The translations under genes were made by a program, and so were the position numbers. Below the pieces are notes generated by a model. The model had not been told where the DNA came from and did no database searches. It was given only the letters and a program-made list of their open reading frames with translations. 29,810 nucleotides of DNA from a virus: positions 1 to 29,810 of the IMG/VR virus record IMGVR_UViG_3300036828_000479, one strand, 5' to 3'. Of the stretch, positions 14,648 through 23,367 are shown piece by piece; the first letter of the stretch is position 1; each line of letters starts with the position of its first letter.

Positions 14648-16390
14648 TTACTTAAAGGTAACCCAAAGAACATTATGAATGCTAGTATTTTTATCATTAA
14701 ATACACAATAGACCTTGCTCACAAACTCAACACAATAATATGCATCCAAACTATAATTATTATAAACATAGTAACAAAAATCATCCGTTATAAACGTCCC
14801 TTCATTTATAGTTTTATAATCAACCATTATCCCTAGTAATTGTGAGTCGTTAAAGATTAAATCATTTGTTTCTTTGTTCTCCAAAACAACAAAATCAAAA
14901 GAAAATGATTTTTTCGCTATGGAAAAAGTATCAACGTCGACATTAACAAGTCTAGCTTGTTCGGTAAACATGTCTAATTTCAACTCATCCAATGATGCAT
15001 TAATTATATTTTCATTATGGGAGTGAGCTATCAGTTTTGCAAAACTTTTTTCATTTATTCCTAATTTCTTAAAAGCCAAACAGGAAAGAAGAACAACCAA
15101 CTTACTTAGCAAAACAAAAACATTGCTAAGATTTAAAAGTCCATTTCCCGTTTCAGTATGCATTTTTACAGGTTTTCCATGTGCAGCCTCATCTCTTATT
15201 TTTTTTATTATAACAAAATCCTTGTCAGTGAAATTTATAACCGACAGAAAATCACTATCTATGAGATTCAATACATATAAGTATCGTTCTTTAAATGTGG
15301 GGTTAAGCGTATTTTTAAAACCGTCTACATAACAGCAAAGAGACTCAATAATTTCATTACATTCCTCCTGATTATCAGTATCGAGAAGCTTCGCTTTTTC
15401 ATGTATCAAAGAAATTAAGTCAACTTTTAATTTTTTCATCTTAGGAGATGGGATCTTATATTTTTTTTCTTTATCTATTAACTTCTGACTATATGCATCA
15501 AGAATACTGGCATAACCCAATACTTCATACTCCCAAAACCCCTTATAGGAGTACATGCTCACAAACCTGGTCCATATATCTTCAAATTCATGCATGTTTT
15601 GTGCTGAAAAGAAATTATTTAGCATTACACTCCAATCGTCCATGGTTATATATGAAGGATGTGTAATCAATGTTTTTGCTGGGTAAGTAATAATGTTATT
15701 ATCAAAGTATCGGCTAATAAAATAGAATGGTGAATATACACCTCCGTTATCGTCACTACCTAGTGAAATATATTTAATTGACAGGTCGGTTCCAAAAATC
15801 AATGAAAAAAATGTTAGTATCTTAAAAGATAGTTTTTTTGCATCATCAAAGGTAATTTCGCCGTTTAATCTCTCTACACAAAGGACTGCATCCTCAAAAA
15901 TCTTAGTCATATTCCTGTCTGTAGAAACGGAAAAATAATGCTCCACAGTTAACAAATATTTTTCATCTTTATAATTAAATTCAACCTTAAGAAAATAATC
16001 TTTGATTTTTTTTCGCAACTCACCGTCTAACGTTCGGAAACCACTTGCACCATTAAAAAACTGATAAACCTCAGGAATTGAAATATAAAATCTGGAGTAA
16101 GAATATTCCCCCTTAGATTTTAAGATATATTTCGGATAAAGTGCATTAAAATGAACATTATTCAAATAAAGAAAGTAAACATCACCCTTGCAAGTGCATT
16201 TCACTCTTGACTTTATTTTTTTAAACTCTTCGCTATCTGTTTTGAATGAAGAATACCACTGGTTATCTTCGATCGATAAGTAAGGAGCTCGATTACTTCT
16301 AAAGACCAGTAGGCCTTTAACTGTAGGGAGATCATCAATATAGACATCAACATACAGCTCAAAATCATCTGAGAAATTCAATTCGCTCAT
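14648..16390 (-). CDS. ApeA-like HEPN antiphage protein (candidate)
   Basis: A 580-aa protein from the ATG at 16390, or 604 aa from a GTG at 16462. The ATG is preferred because GGGGGA lies seven bases upstream and a perfect -10 puts the transcript start very near the GTG. The C-terminal half is helical with the HEPN RNase signature R-x4-H in IRDEAAHG (Arg399, His404), followed by a long hydrophobic helix (VFVLLSKLVVLLSCLAF). The N-terminal half is beta-rich with LPTVKGLLVF near its start, the layout I associate with the ApeA N-terminal domain. ApeA-type proteins are single-gene antiphage systems with a HEPN nuclease. The gene is AT-rich, sits next to portal gene Q in a P2 accessory position and carries a tandem repeat in its 3' UTR. 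Confidence 0.68.
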   Translation of the reverse strand: MSELNFSDDFELYVDVYIDDLPTVKGLLVFRSNRAPYLSIEDNQWYSSFKTDSEEFKKIKSRVKCTCKGDVYFLYLNNVHFNALYPKYILKSKGEYSYSRFYISIPEVYQFFNGASGFRTLDGELRKKIKDYFLKVEFNYKDEKYLLTVEHYFSVSTDRNMTKIFEDAVLCVERLNGEITFDDAKKLSFKILTFFSLIFGTDLSIKYISLGSDDNGGVYSPFYFISRYFDNNIITYPAKTLITHPSYITMDDWSVMLNNFFSAQNMHEFEDIWTRFVSMYSYKGFWEYEVLGYASILDAYSQKLIDKEKKYKIPSPKMKKLKVDLISLIHEKAKLLDTDNQEECNEIIESLCCYVDGFKNTLNPTFKERYLYVLNLIDSDFLSVINFTDKDFVIIKKIRDEAAHGKPVKMHTETGNGLLNLSNVFVLLSKLVVLLSCLAFKKLGINEKSFAKLIAHSHNENIINASLDELKLDMFTEQARLVNVDVDTFSIAKKSFSFDFVVLENKETNDLIFNDSQLLGIMVDYKTINEGTFITDDFCYYVYNNYSLDAYYCVEFVSKVYCVFNDKNTSIHNVLWVTFK

Positions 16391-16477
16391 CACCATTTCC
16401 CCCGTAACACTTTCGGTTTTTAGCTTGAAAGTAGAGATATTGTATGATTCTAAAAAAACCACGACATCATCCGTGTG

Positions 16478-16483
16478 ATTATA
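16478..16483 (-). promoter_or_regulatory. -10 element upstream of the HEPN gene
   Basis: A perfect TATAAT on the minus strand in a very AT-rich stretch, predicting a start near 16471 and a leader of about 80 bases before the ATG at 16390. No good -35 is visible. Confidence 0.35.
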
Positions 16484-16667
16484 ATTAAATAATAACTATT
16501 TTTTTCTTAAAAAATCAAGAATAAACACTCCCCATTACAATATTTATATTATTTTTCATTGTTCCCTAATGAACTGTGGTATTTATGACGTCTTCTTATG
16601 TCAAAATCCAACTGTTGAAAAATATTCATGCCCGACAATGAAAAATGACAAGTCAAGTATTAATTAG

Positions 16668-16684
16668 TAGGCTTGTTAAGCCTA
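16668..16684 (-). terminator. Hairpin after the P-Q operon
   Basis: TAGGCTT-GTT-AAGCCTA, a perfect 7-bp stem four bases beyond the stop of portal gene Q. It is placed as a terminator for the minus-strand P-Q transcript, but the following sequence (CTAATTAATAC on that strand) is only partly T-rich. Confidence 0.45.
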
Positions 16685-16688
16685 TGAC

Positions 16689-17726
16689 TTATACGTCTGT
16701 TTTAAGCAGCTCATAAGGCTTGAAGCTGATCACCTCTTCCCCCGCCCACTCGTTCAGCTCACACAGCCGCTCTTGCAGCGGAGCCAGCTCGTTAATGGCA
16801 AACACCCGCGCAGCCTTCTCAACATCCCCAAAACCGCCGGTATTGTTCGGTAAAATCCCCATCAGTTGCGGTGGCGTGCGCTGGGCAGCAAGCTGATCAT
16901 CACGGGTCACGTTTTTGATGTTCAAAAACTCATCTTTTGCCGCGACTTCGGCCAGGGGGATCAGTTGTAACCCGTCCGGCTTACCGCCAGGGGCATACAT
17001 AAACAGATTGCGAAAGTTACCCGGCCCTTTCGACTCTTTCAGCGCTTTTCGCAGGTTATCAATATCCTCCTGCTTGTGCGCCGCGTCGTTCATGTACAGG
17101 ATAAATCCGGCATGACTGCCGTTAAGGTAGTATTTCCGGCGGAACAGCGTCGCCGCCTCGTTCAGCCAGATGGAGTTAAGTGAGGAAAGGTATTCGGGAA
17201 CACCGTAAATCTCCTGGTTAATGTCAGGATCCATCAGGTGAAAAATAGAACCCTCCGCAAACTGATGCGGCTCCATCCAGGATTGCACGAACCAGTAAGA
17301 ATCAGTTTCTACCCCACGGCGGGTGTACTTCGCCAGGCTGGGGGCCAACTTCATCAGACCGCCTAACCGGTTATAGCGCCCCTCAATAAAACTGTTGCCG
17401 AACACCATAAAATCCTGCGCGTAGCGGCTAAAATCCTGCTTTGACAGCAGCCGGTGCGGCTTGAACATGCTCACTAAAATATTACGCTTCATGGTGATCG
17501 GCGAACTGTGATGCACCGCCGCGCGGAACGTCTTAGCCAGGCCACTGAATGAGATCGGCGGCTCATACCAACGGTCAACAATGCTGCATTCCAGGTAGTC
17601 CAGGATTTCACGCCGATCCAGCATCGGGATCGGGTCGCCGAAGGTGAACGCCTCCACATGCTGCGCCCCGCTTTGTTTCTGTGTGATCGGCTGGGTGTTT
17701 TTGTGGCCCCGGTTGCGTTTGCTCAT
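16689..17726 (-). CDS. Q: Portal protein gpQ
   Basis: A 345-aa portal vertex protein of the P2 family (P2 Q is 344 aa). It shows the typical FTFGDPIPMLDRREILDYLE start of the conserved region, MKRNILVSMFKPHRLLS, and the C-terminal PPQLMGILPNNTGGFGDVEKA. It forms the dodecameric DNA channel at one capsid vertex and docks the terminase. Its start abuts the terminase stop directly, so it is co-transcribed with P. Confidence 0.96.
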   Translation of the reverse strand: MSKRNRGHKNTQPITQKQSGAQHVEAFTFGDPIPMLDRREILDYLECSIVDRWYEPPISFSGLAKTFRAAVHHSSPITMKRNILVSMFKPHRLLSKQDFSRYAQDFMVFGNSFIEGRYNRLGGLMKLAPSLAKYTRRGVETDSYWFVQSWMEPHQFAEGSIFHLMDPDINQEIYGVPEYLSSLNSIWLNEAATLFRRKYYLNGSHAGFILYMNDAAHKQEDIDNLRKALKESKGPGNFRNLFMYAPGGKPDGLQLIPLAEVAAKDEFLNIKNVTRDDQLAAQRTPPQLMGILPNNTGGFGDVEKAARVFAINELAPLQERLCELNEWAGEEVISFKPYELLKTDV

Positions 17727-19496
17727 CTAAAAAATCTCCATAAAACCTGTATTGCTACCGGTTGCCCCTTCGAGCGGTTCATTGAATAAGGCGTGCATGA
17801 CAGCCCAGGCAACATCTCCGTGGCTGACGCCTTCGGCGCGACTGGTGACATAGGTCGCCCGCCGGCCTGTTGCGGTCATCTGTTTGCGGATCGACATAAA
17901 CGCCTGGGCGATATCCAGCGCGCCGGCGTCGAACTCCAGACGGCCGGAGCGGATCACGTCGCGGGCTTTCAGTACCAGATCGGTTTTCATTTCCAGGCTG
18001 TAGTTGATGGCGTTAACCGCCGGGAAGAATTGGCGCACCAGTTGCGACACCGCGCGGCCAAGGCCGGTGTTATCGATGCCGATATAGGTCACGTTGTAGC
18101 GCTCGGTCAGCGCTTTAATATTTTTGGCCTGGGCGGAAAAATCCATGCCGCGCCACTGATGGCGCTCCAGCACCCGGAACTTACCACCGGCAATCAACGG
18201 CGGCAGGATAACCGCACAACCGGCGCTGTCGCCGTTTTCCGAACTGGCTGGGTCATAACCGATCCAGACTTCCCGCGCCGCCACCGGGCGCAATGCGAAG
18301 GGTTTAACGTCCGTCCAATGTTCCCAACTGTCGACCATGCAGCGCTGCATTTCCCCCATGGGGAACACCGACGCGGTATCATCAATGAAGTTGCACATGA
18401 ACAGGTTTTCAAAATCTTCATCGCTGTTTTCCTCGCGCAGCTCATCGAGGTCAAACAGGTCACAGCCCCCGCGTAACGCATCCTCAATGGTGACGATCTG
18501 GCGAAACTGTTTATCTTCACAGAGCAGGCCGCTGGCCAGACGTTTATAGCTAACGTCAATTTCCCGGCGTCTGTCCTTCGATTTGCCCTTGTTAAACAGC
18601 GTGCCATTCCAAAATGAATAGGCTTCATGGGTCATACTGGACGGGGTGGAGAAGTAGGTGGAACGGTAGCGCGTTTGCGATGCCATACCCGATGCGGCCC
18701 GGCGCAGCTTCTTAAAGCCCGGGATCCAGAAATACTCATCCAGATACAGGTTGCCCGGTCGCCCCTGGGCGGTGTTGGAGTTGGTGCCAAGGAAGTGCAT
18801 TTCCGCCGCATTCGGCAGGATGATTGTTTCACCACGCAACTCAACATCAACCTCCTGCGCAAAGGCCATGATGTAGTTTTTGAACTGGTGCGCCTGTGCC
18901 TTAGAGGCAGAAACAAACATCTGATTACGTCCCGTGTCCAGGGCATCGATCAGGGCTTCACGGGCAAAATAGTAGGTTGCGCCAATCTGGCGACTTTTCA
19001 GAATGTTGCGGATACGGAATTCTTTCGACAGCCCGGCCCGGTACCAACTGCGCTGATACTCAAACATCTGTTCAAGAAAGATTTCTTTCAGCCGGGCGTG
19101 TTGCTCGTCCGTAAAGGCATTTTTCTGCGTGCGTTTGCGCGGGCCGGCGTTACGGGCTGCAATGTTGGGGTTAAGAACAGTCTCATTCCCGCCGTCGTTG
19201 TATTTTCCTATGCGGGCGTGTCGTTCTGCCTGGCGGGCCAGCAGGTCAATTTCTTTAAGGTCACGCCCTTCTTTCTCCGGCTTTAGGATTAACTGGCAGT
19301 AGCGGGCGGCGGTCGTGATTTGCATCTGGTCGAGAGGGCCGTAATCGTCCCACTTGTCGCGACGTTTCCAACTGTGTACCGTGACGGACTTCTCCCCGAT
19401 CATTTCGGCGATACGGGTCACTCGCAGCCCCTGCCAATAGAGATACATCGCTTGACGACGGGGATCCAAATCGGCACTGATAGTAATAGCACTCAT
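17727..19496 (-). CDS. P: Terminase ATPase (large) subunit gpP
   Basis: A 589-aa packaging motor (P2 P is 590 aa). An N-terminal helix-turn-helix (about residues 20-45, GLRVTRIAEMIGEKSVTVHSWK) is followed by the ATPase: a Walker A-like SRQIGAT at 168-174 and Walker B LYLDE ending Asp253-Glu254. The C-terminal RNase H-like domain begins around EVWIGYDPASSENGDSAG. It cuts at cos and pumps DNA into the prohead with gpM. It is the first gene of the minus-strand late operon and diverges from O. Confidence 0.96.
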   Translation of the reverse strand: MSAITISADLDPRRQAMYLYWQGLRVTRIAEMIGEKSVTVHSWKRRDKWDDYGPLDQMQITTAARYCQLILKPEKEGRDLKEIDLLARQAERHARIGKYNDGGNETVLNPNIAARNAGPRKRTQKNAFTDEQHARLKEIFLEQMFEYQRSWYRAGLSKEFRIRNILKSRQIGATYYFAREALIDALDTGRNQMFVSASKAQAHQFKNYIMAFAQEVDVELRGETIILPNAAEMHFLGTNSNTAQGRPGNLYLDEYFWIPGFKKLRRAASGMASQTRYRSTYFSTPSSMTHEAYSFWNGTLFNKGKSKDRRREIDVSYKRLASGLLCEDKQFRQIVTIEDALRGGCDLFDLDELREENSDEDFENLFMCNFIDDTASVFPMGEMQRCMVDSWEHWTDVKPFALRPVAAREVWIGYDPASSENGDSAGCAVILPPLIAGGKFRVLERHQWRGMDFSAQAKNIKALTERYNVTYIGIDNTGLGRAVSQLVRQFFPAVNAINYSLEMKTDLVLKARDVIRSGRLEFDAGALDIAQAFMSIRKQMTATGRRATYVTSRAEGVSHGDVAWAVMHALFNEPLEGATGSNTGFMEIF

Positions 19497-19570
19497 GCGT
19501 AATCAGCCTGAATTTCAACGTTTCAATGCCGAAAGGCTACCTACCCGCTACCGCCAACACCCTTAATGCA

Positions 19571-19594
19571 CCTTGTGCCATTGACCACACAAGG
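19571..19594. promoter_or_regulatory. Ogr/Delta-type late activator box between P and O
   Basis: CCTTGTG-N10-CACAAGG, a 7-bp dyad containing TGT-N12-ACA, the known core of P2 late promoter activator sites centred near -55. It lies close to the middle of the 190-base gap between the divergent P and O genes and may serve both directions. A CATAAG -10-like element lies about 45 bases downstream toward O. The same palindrome recurs before V. Confidence 0.75.
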
Positions 19595-19686
19595 CCGCCG
19601 CGTTGTCCCCATTCCAGCCCCCCGCCAACATAAGCCAAACACGGCCAACACCGGCCACATTCGCTTACATGATCGGGGCTTATCCA

Positions 19687-20484
19687 ATGCCAATTTCAAA
19701 ATCTTTCCGTGTCGCCGTCGAGGGGGCAACCAGTGATGGCCGTCAGATCCAGCGCCAACACATCAAAGAGATGGCCGAAACCTATAACCAGCAGTTCAAA
19801 GCGGCGCGCGTCAATCTTGAGCATTACCTGAGCATTTTTCCTGACAGCACCTTCTGTGCTTATGGTGATGTGTTATCCCTGAGTGCCGACGAAATCAGCG
19901 ATGGCCCGCTAAAAGGCAAAATGGCGCTCTACGCCCAGGTTGACGCGACGGATGGCCTGGTGCAGTTGAACAATAAGCGCCAGAAGATTTTCACCAGCAT
20001 TGAGTATTACGAAAAATTCGCTGATACCAACAAAGCCTATCTGACCGGCCTCGCGTTCACGGATAACCCTGCATCCCTCGGCAGTGAAGCAATGAAATTC
20101 AGCTCAAATCACCTGGCGCAGCAAGGTCTGTTTTTCTCTGCCGCCGAAGAAACCACCCTCGAATTCGAAACACCGGAAACCGATAAGCCGAACCTGCTCG
20201 CCAGCATTAAAGCCATGTTCAGCAAACGGCAGGCCTCTGACGATGCCCGCTTTATCGATGTTCACCAGGCCGTGGAGTTGGTCGCGGAAAGGCAGCAGCA
20301 GGCCGAGGAAAAACTTTCCGGTTTGGATGGTGTGAAAGACACCATTCAAAAGCTGACAGACCGGCTGACCGCCAGCGAGACGGCATTTTCTGGTCTGGAA
20401 ACCAAACTCAGCACCACCGACCGCAGCGACAAGCGCCGCGAACTGTCAACGGGTGGCGAAAGCGCCGAGCTAACCGACTGTTAA
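19687..20484 (+). CDS. O: Capsid scaffolding protein and maturation protease gpO
   Basis: A 265-aa protein (P2 O is 284 aa). The N-terminal serine peptidase domain keeps the full triad: Asp17 in TSDGR, His46 in NLEH and Ser104 in IFTSIEY, matching P2 Asp19, His48 and Ser107. The C-terminal third is the helical scaffold (TEDVHQAVELVAERQQQ-like coiled coil) ending in the conserved LTDC. It guides capsid assembly, cleaves gpN, gpQ, gpL and itself, and is then lost. The start is chosen at the ATG at 19687 with CGGGG upstream, matching the P2 N-terminus; longer frames exist. Confidence 0.93.
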   Translation: MPISKSFRVAVEGATSDGRQIQRQHIKEMAETYNQQFKAARVNLEHYLSIFPDSTFCAYGDVLSLSADEISDGPLKGKMALYAQVDATDGLVQLNNKRQKIFTSIEYYEKFADTNKAYLTGLAFTDNPASLGSEAMKFSSNHLAQQGLFFSAAEETTLEFETPETDKPNLLASIKAMFSKRQASDDARFIDVHQAVELVAERQQQAEEKLSGLDGVKDTIQKLTDRLTASETAFSGLETKLSTTDRSDKRRELSTGGESAELTDC

Positions 20485-20539
20485 GCAATCAATTACAGGC
20501 GGTGATAGAACCGTTCTAGCCGATTAAAGGAAAAGAGAA

Positions 20540-21598
20540 ATGAGAAAGGTAACCCGTGAGCAGTACAAGAAGTATGTGAACCAGATTGCGGCCATCAACG
20601 GCATTGATGCCCTGGATGTGGCGGCAAGGTTCACCGTTGAGCCATCCGTAAGCCAGACACTGGAAGAGAAAATCCAGGAAAGTAGCGGTTTCCTGAAAAA
20701 AATCAATATCGTCCCGGTTGATGAACAAAGCGGTGACAAAATCGGCCTGGGGATTGATCGCCCGGTTGCCAGCACCACCAACACCGATGAAAAAGAGCGT
20801 GAACCCATCGATCCAACCAGCCTGGATGAACAGGGCTACGTGTGTACCCAGACCAACTTTGACACCGCATTGAAGTATTCAAAGTTGGATTCGTGGGCAA
20901 AATTCAAGGATTTCCAGGTAAAAATCCGCAACCAGATTGTGAAACGCCAGGCGTTGGATCGCATCATGATCGGCTGGAACGGAACTAAACGTGCAAGAAC
21001 GTCCGATTTCTCCGTCAACAAGCTGTTGCAGGACGTGAATATTGGCTGGCTGGAAAAAATCCGCAAAGGCGCGCCGGATCAGGTGATGTCAAAGATTTTG
21101 GATGAGGCTGGCGCTGTCGTGTCAGAAAAAATCCGCATCGGCAAAACTGGCGACTATCACAACCTGGACGCCCTCGTTATGGATGCCGTCAACGAGCTGA
21201 TCGCCGCCTGGTTCCAGGACGATACCGAGTTGGTCGCCATCGTGGGCCGCTCTCTGCTGGCGGATAAATACTTCCCGATCGTCAACAAAGAGCAGGAAAA
21301 CAGCGAAATGTTGGCGGCTGACGTCATTATCTCGCAAAAACGCATCGGCGGCTTGCAGGCGGTACGCGTCCCTTCCTTCCCGGATCACACCATTCTGATC
21401 ACCCGTCTGGATAACCTGTCGATCTACTGGCAAGACGGCACCCGCCGCCGCCATATCATCGACAATCCTAAGCGCGATCGCATTGAAAACTACGAATCGG
21501 TCAACGAGGCGTATGTGGTGGAAGACTACCAGTGTGCCGCGCTGATCGAAAACATCGAAATCCTGAAACCAGCCGCACCGGCACCGACGGAGGGTTAA
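20540..21598 (+). CDS. N: Major capsid protein gpN
   Basis: A 352-aa HK97-fold coat protein of the P2 N family (P2 N is 357 aa). The N-terminal 30 or so residues (MRKVTREQYKKYVNQIAAING) are the segment normally removed by gpO during maturation. Conserved blocks include GFLKKINIVPVDEQSG and the C-terminal VNEAYVVEDYQCAALIENI. AAAGGAAAAGAG precedes the ATG. Confidence 0.97.
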   Translation: MRKVTREQYKKYVNQIAAINGIDALDVAARFTVEPSVSQTLEEKIQESSGFLKKINIVPVDEQSGDKIGLGIDRPVASTTNTDEKEREPIDPTSLDEQGYVCTQTNFDTALKYSKLDSWAKFKDFQVKIRNQIVKRQALDRIMIGWNGTKRARTSDFSVNKLLQDVNIGWLEKIRKGAPDQVMSKILDEAGAVVSEKIRIGKTGDYHNLDALVMDAVNELIAAWFQDDTELVAIVGRSLLADKYFPIVNKEQENSEMLAADVIISQKRIGGLQAVRVPSFPDHTILITRLDNLSIYWQDGTRRRHIIDNPKRDRIENYESVNEAYVVEDYQCAALIENIEILKPAAPAPTEG

Positions 21599-21601
21599 CC
21601 C

Positions 21602-22258
21602 ATGACCAGCCCAGCACGCAGGCATAAGCAATATATCGCTGCGCAGCAATCCTCCTCGCTGAGTGAGGCGGCCAGCCTGAGCCACCTGGGCAACTATGAC
21701 CTGCTGCTGTTCAAGATGCAGCAGGACTTGGCCAGGCTGAGCGGTGTTGAGTCCCACGACACCAAGGCAGAACTGAAACGCAGCATGATCCCCACCTATA
21801 TGCCGTGGGTGGCCGGTGTGCTGCAAAGTGATGCCGGCAGGCAGGACGCCATTCTGATGCGCGTGCTGGTCTGGTTGCTGGACGTGGGCGACATGGAAAC
21901 CGCGCTGAATATCGGCGAATACGCGGTCAAGCATGATTTGGTCGCCCCGGACGGTTTCGAGCGTTCTACCGGTTGCCTGATTGCCGAAGAGTTGGCCGCC
22001 GCCGCACAGCGCAACATGACGGCCAATAAGCCGCTGGATACCGCGCAGTTACTCCGCGCTCAGCAGTTGCTCACAGGACAGGATATGCCGGACAAGGTCA
22101 AAGCCCGGCTGTATAAATTTGCCGGATATGCCCTCCGTCAAGACGGTGACAACGTACTTGCCCTGGACACGCTGAAAAAAGCCCTGCTGAAAGATGAAAA
22201 TTCCGGTGTGAAATCTGACATTAAGCAACTGGAAAAACAGATCAAAGCAGTTAGTTAA
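21602..22258 (+). CDS. M: Terminase small (endonuclease) subunit gpM
   Basis: A 218-aa protein (P2 M is 247 aa). Typical features are MTSPARRHKQ at the start and the TKAELKRSMIPTYMPWVAGVL block. It acts with gpP in DNA recognition and cos cleavage. It begins three bases after the gpN stop. The C-terminal part is helical with TPR-like repeats (YALRQDGDNVLALDTLKKAL). Confidence 0.94.
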   Translation: MTSPARRHKQYIAAQQSSSLSEAASLSHLGNYDLLLFKMQQDLARLSGVESHDTKAELKRSMIPTYMPWVAGVLQSDAGRQDAILMRVLVWLLDVGDMETALNIGEYAVKHDLVAPDGFERSTGCLIAEELAAAAQRNMTANKPLDTAQLLRAQQLLTGQDMPDKVKARLYKFAGYALRQDGDNVLALDTLKKALLKDENSGVKSDIKQLEKQIKAVS

Positions 22259-22351
22259 CGAATCGCCCCCGGCGAGGGCGGCACGGGAGCCGCGACAGGT
22301 TTTAACCGCATCAACGCTCCCGTCCACCGCCCGACTCACAGAGAAAAAACC

Positions 22352-22873
22352 ATGGTCAGCATAGCGATTGAACCCGCACCGGGCGACCAGAAACCCGGCA
22401 ACAACCTTGAAATTGATGTAACGCCTACCCCCGCGCCTCCGGTCAGCACGGTGATCAAAAATACGGATTTTTGGCCGGATATTGACCTGAAACAATACCG
22501 GGAAGATATGCGCCAGGACGGGACGATCACCCAGCCACGCCTGCTGGAAGCCGCCCGCAATGCCATCAATGAAGTTAACGATCGATTAGCTGGCTGGCGT
22601 AAACAGCAGCAAAGCGCGGGCTATAGCGCGCTGGATCAGGTTCCTGCCGATCGCCTGGATGATGAGAGCACCCGCATACAGCTTTACCGCCGTGCGGTGT
22701 TTTGCCTGACGCAGGCCAGCCTTACCGAGCGCTTTCGCAGCTTTGACGCCACCCATTCAGGCAACAAGCGGGCCGAATCGCTGGAGCCAACTGTTGACGA
22801 CCTGCGCCGCGATGCGGATTGGGCCATTAATGATTGCCAGTCGCTGCCGCGCATGACGGTTGAGTTGATCTGA
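22352..22873 (+). CDS. L: Head completion protein gpL
   Basis: A 173-aa protein (P2 L is 169 aa) with the family pattern IKNTDFWPDIDLKQYREDMRQ near residue 36 and a C-terminal DLRRDADWAINDCQS. It closes and stabilises the filled capsid at the portal. A 93-base untranslated gap precedes it. It overlaps gene X by one base (TGATG). Confidence 0.94.
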   Translation: MVSIAIEPAPGDQKPGNNLEIDVTPTPAPPVSTVIKNTDFWPDIDLKQYREDMRQDGTITQPRLLEAARNAINEVNDRLAGWRKQQQSAGYSALDQVPADRLDDESTRIQLYRRAVFCLTQASLTERFRSFDATHSGNKRAESLEPTVDDLRRDADWAINDCQSLPRMTVELI

Positions 22874-23076
22874 TGAAGGTCTATGCGCACCAGGGTGACA
22901 CCGTTGATGCATTGTGCCAGCGCTATTACGGCAAAACACAGGGCGTCACCGAGCAGGTATTGCTGAGCAATCCGGGCCTGGCAGATCGGGGACCAATTCT
23001 GCCCCACGGTTGCCCGGTAGACATGCCGGATATCATTCAGGCCGCATCGGTGCAAACCCTTCAATTATGGGATTAA
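22873..23076 (+). CDS. X: Tail protein gpX
   Basis: A 67-aa protein, the length of P2 X (67 aa), with a small LysM-like fold (VDALCQRYYG, EQVLLSNPGLA, PVDMPDI). It belongs to the tail assembly group and sits in the standard position between L and the lysis genes. Confidence 0.93.
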   Translation: MKVYAHQGDTVDALCQRYYGKTQGVTEQVLLSNPGLADRGPILPHGCPVDMPDIIQAASVQTLQLWD

Positions 23077-23100
23077 CCCCCTACGGGCGGGAGGTGGAGA

Positions 23101-23367
23101 ATGAAAATTATGACGGAAAAACTTGCCGCCGGTATTAACTACTGCATTGCCGGCGGACTCTGCACCGGCGGTCTGGTCGACTGGTTCCGCCATGTGGACT
23201 GGAATCAGGTTGCGGTGATCGGCGGTTTTATCCTGGGCCTGATCACTTATCTCACGCAGACCTATTTCGACTGGCGTCGCACCAAAGCCTATGAAAAAGG
23301 GGTTAGCGCCGGGATCATCACCGAGCCGCCGGTAAAACGCCGCCTTTTCCGTAAGGAGGCCGAATAA
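23101..23367 (+). CDS. Class II (phage 21-like) pinholin with dual start
   Basis: An 88-aa membrane protein with two TM segments: a small-residue, Cys/Gly-rich first segment (about residues 10-28, INYCIAGGLCTGGLVDWF) resembling a SAR domain, and a second at about 36-55 (VAVIGGFILGLITYLTQTYF). The N-terminus Met1-Lys2-Ile3-Met4 has the same two-start spacing as phage 21 S (Met1, Met4), where the longer form is the antiholin. It is not the P2 Y type. GGAGGTGGAG precedes the start. It overlaps the endolysin by one base and likely triggers it by membrane depolarisation. Confidence 0.85.
   Translation: MKIMTEKLAAGINYCIAGGLCTGGLVDWFRHVDWNQVAVIGGFILGLITYLTQTYFDWRRTKAYEKGVSAGIITEPPVKRRLFRKEAE

Noticed and set aside
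17793-18476. A 227-codon plus-strand frame opposite terminase P
   Set aside because: P is unambiguous by motifs and length; the opposite frame is a GC-driven shadow.
21122-21934. A 270-codon minus-strand frame opposite N and M
   Set aside because: It spans the junction of two well-identified structural genes and has no start signal; a shadow of their codon use.
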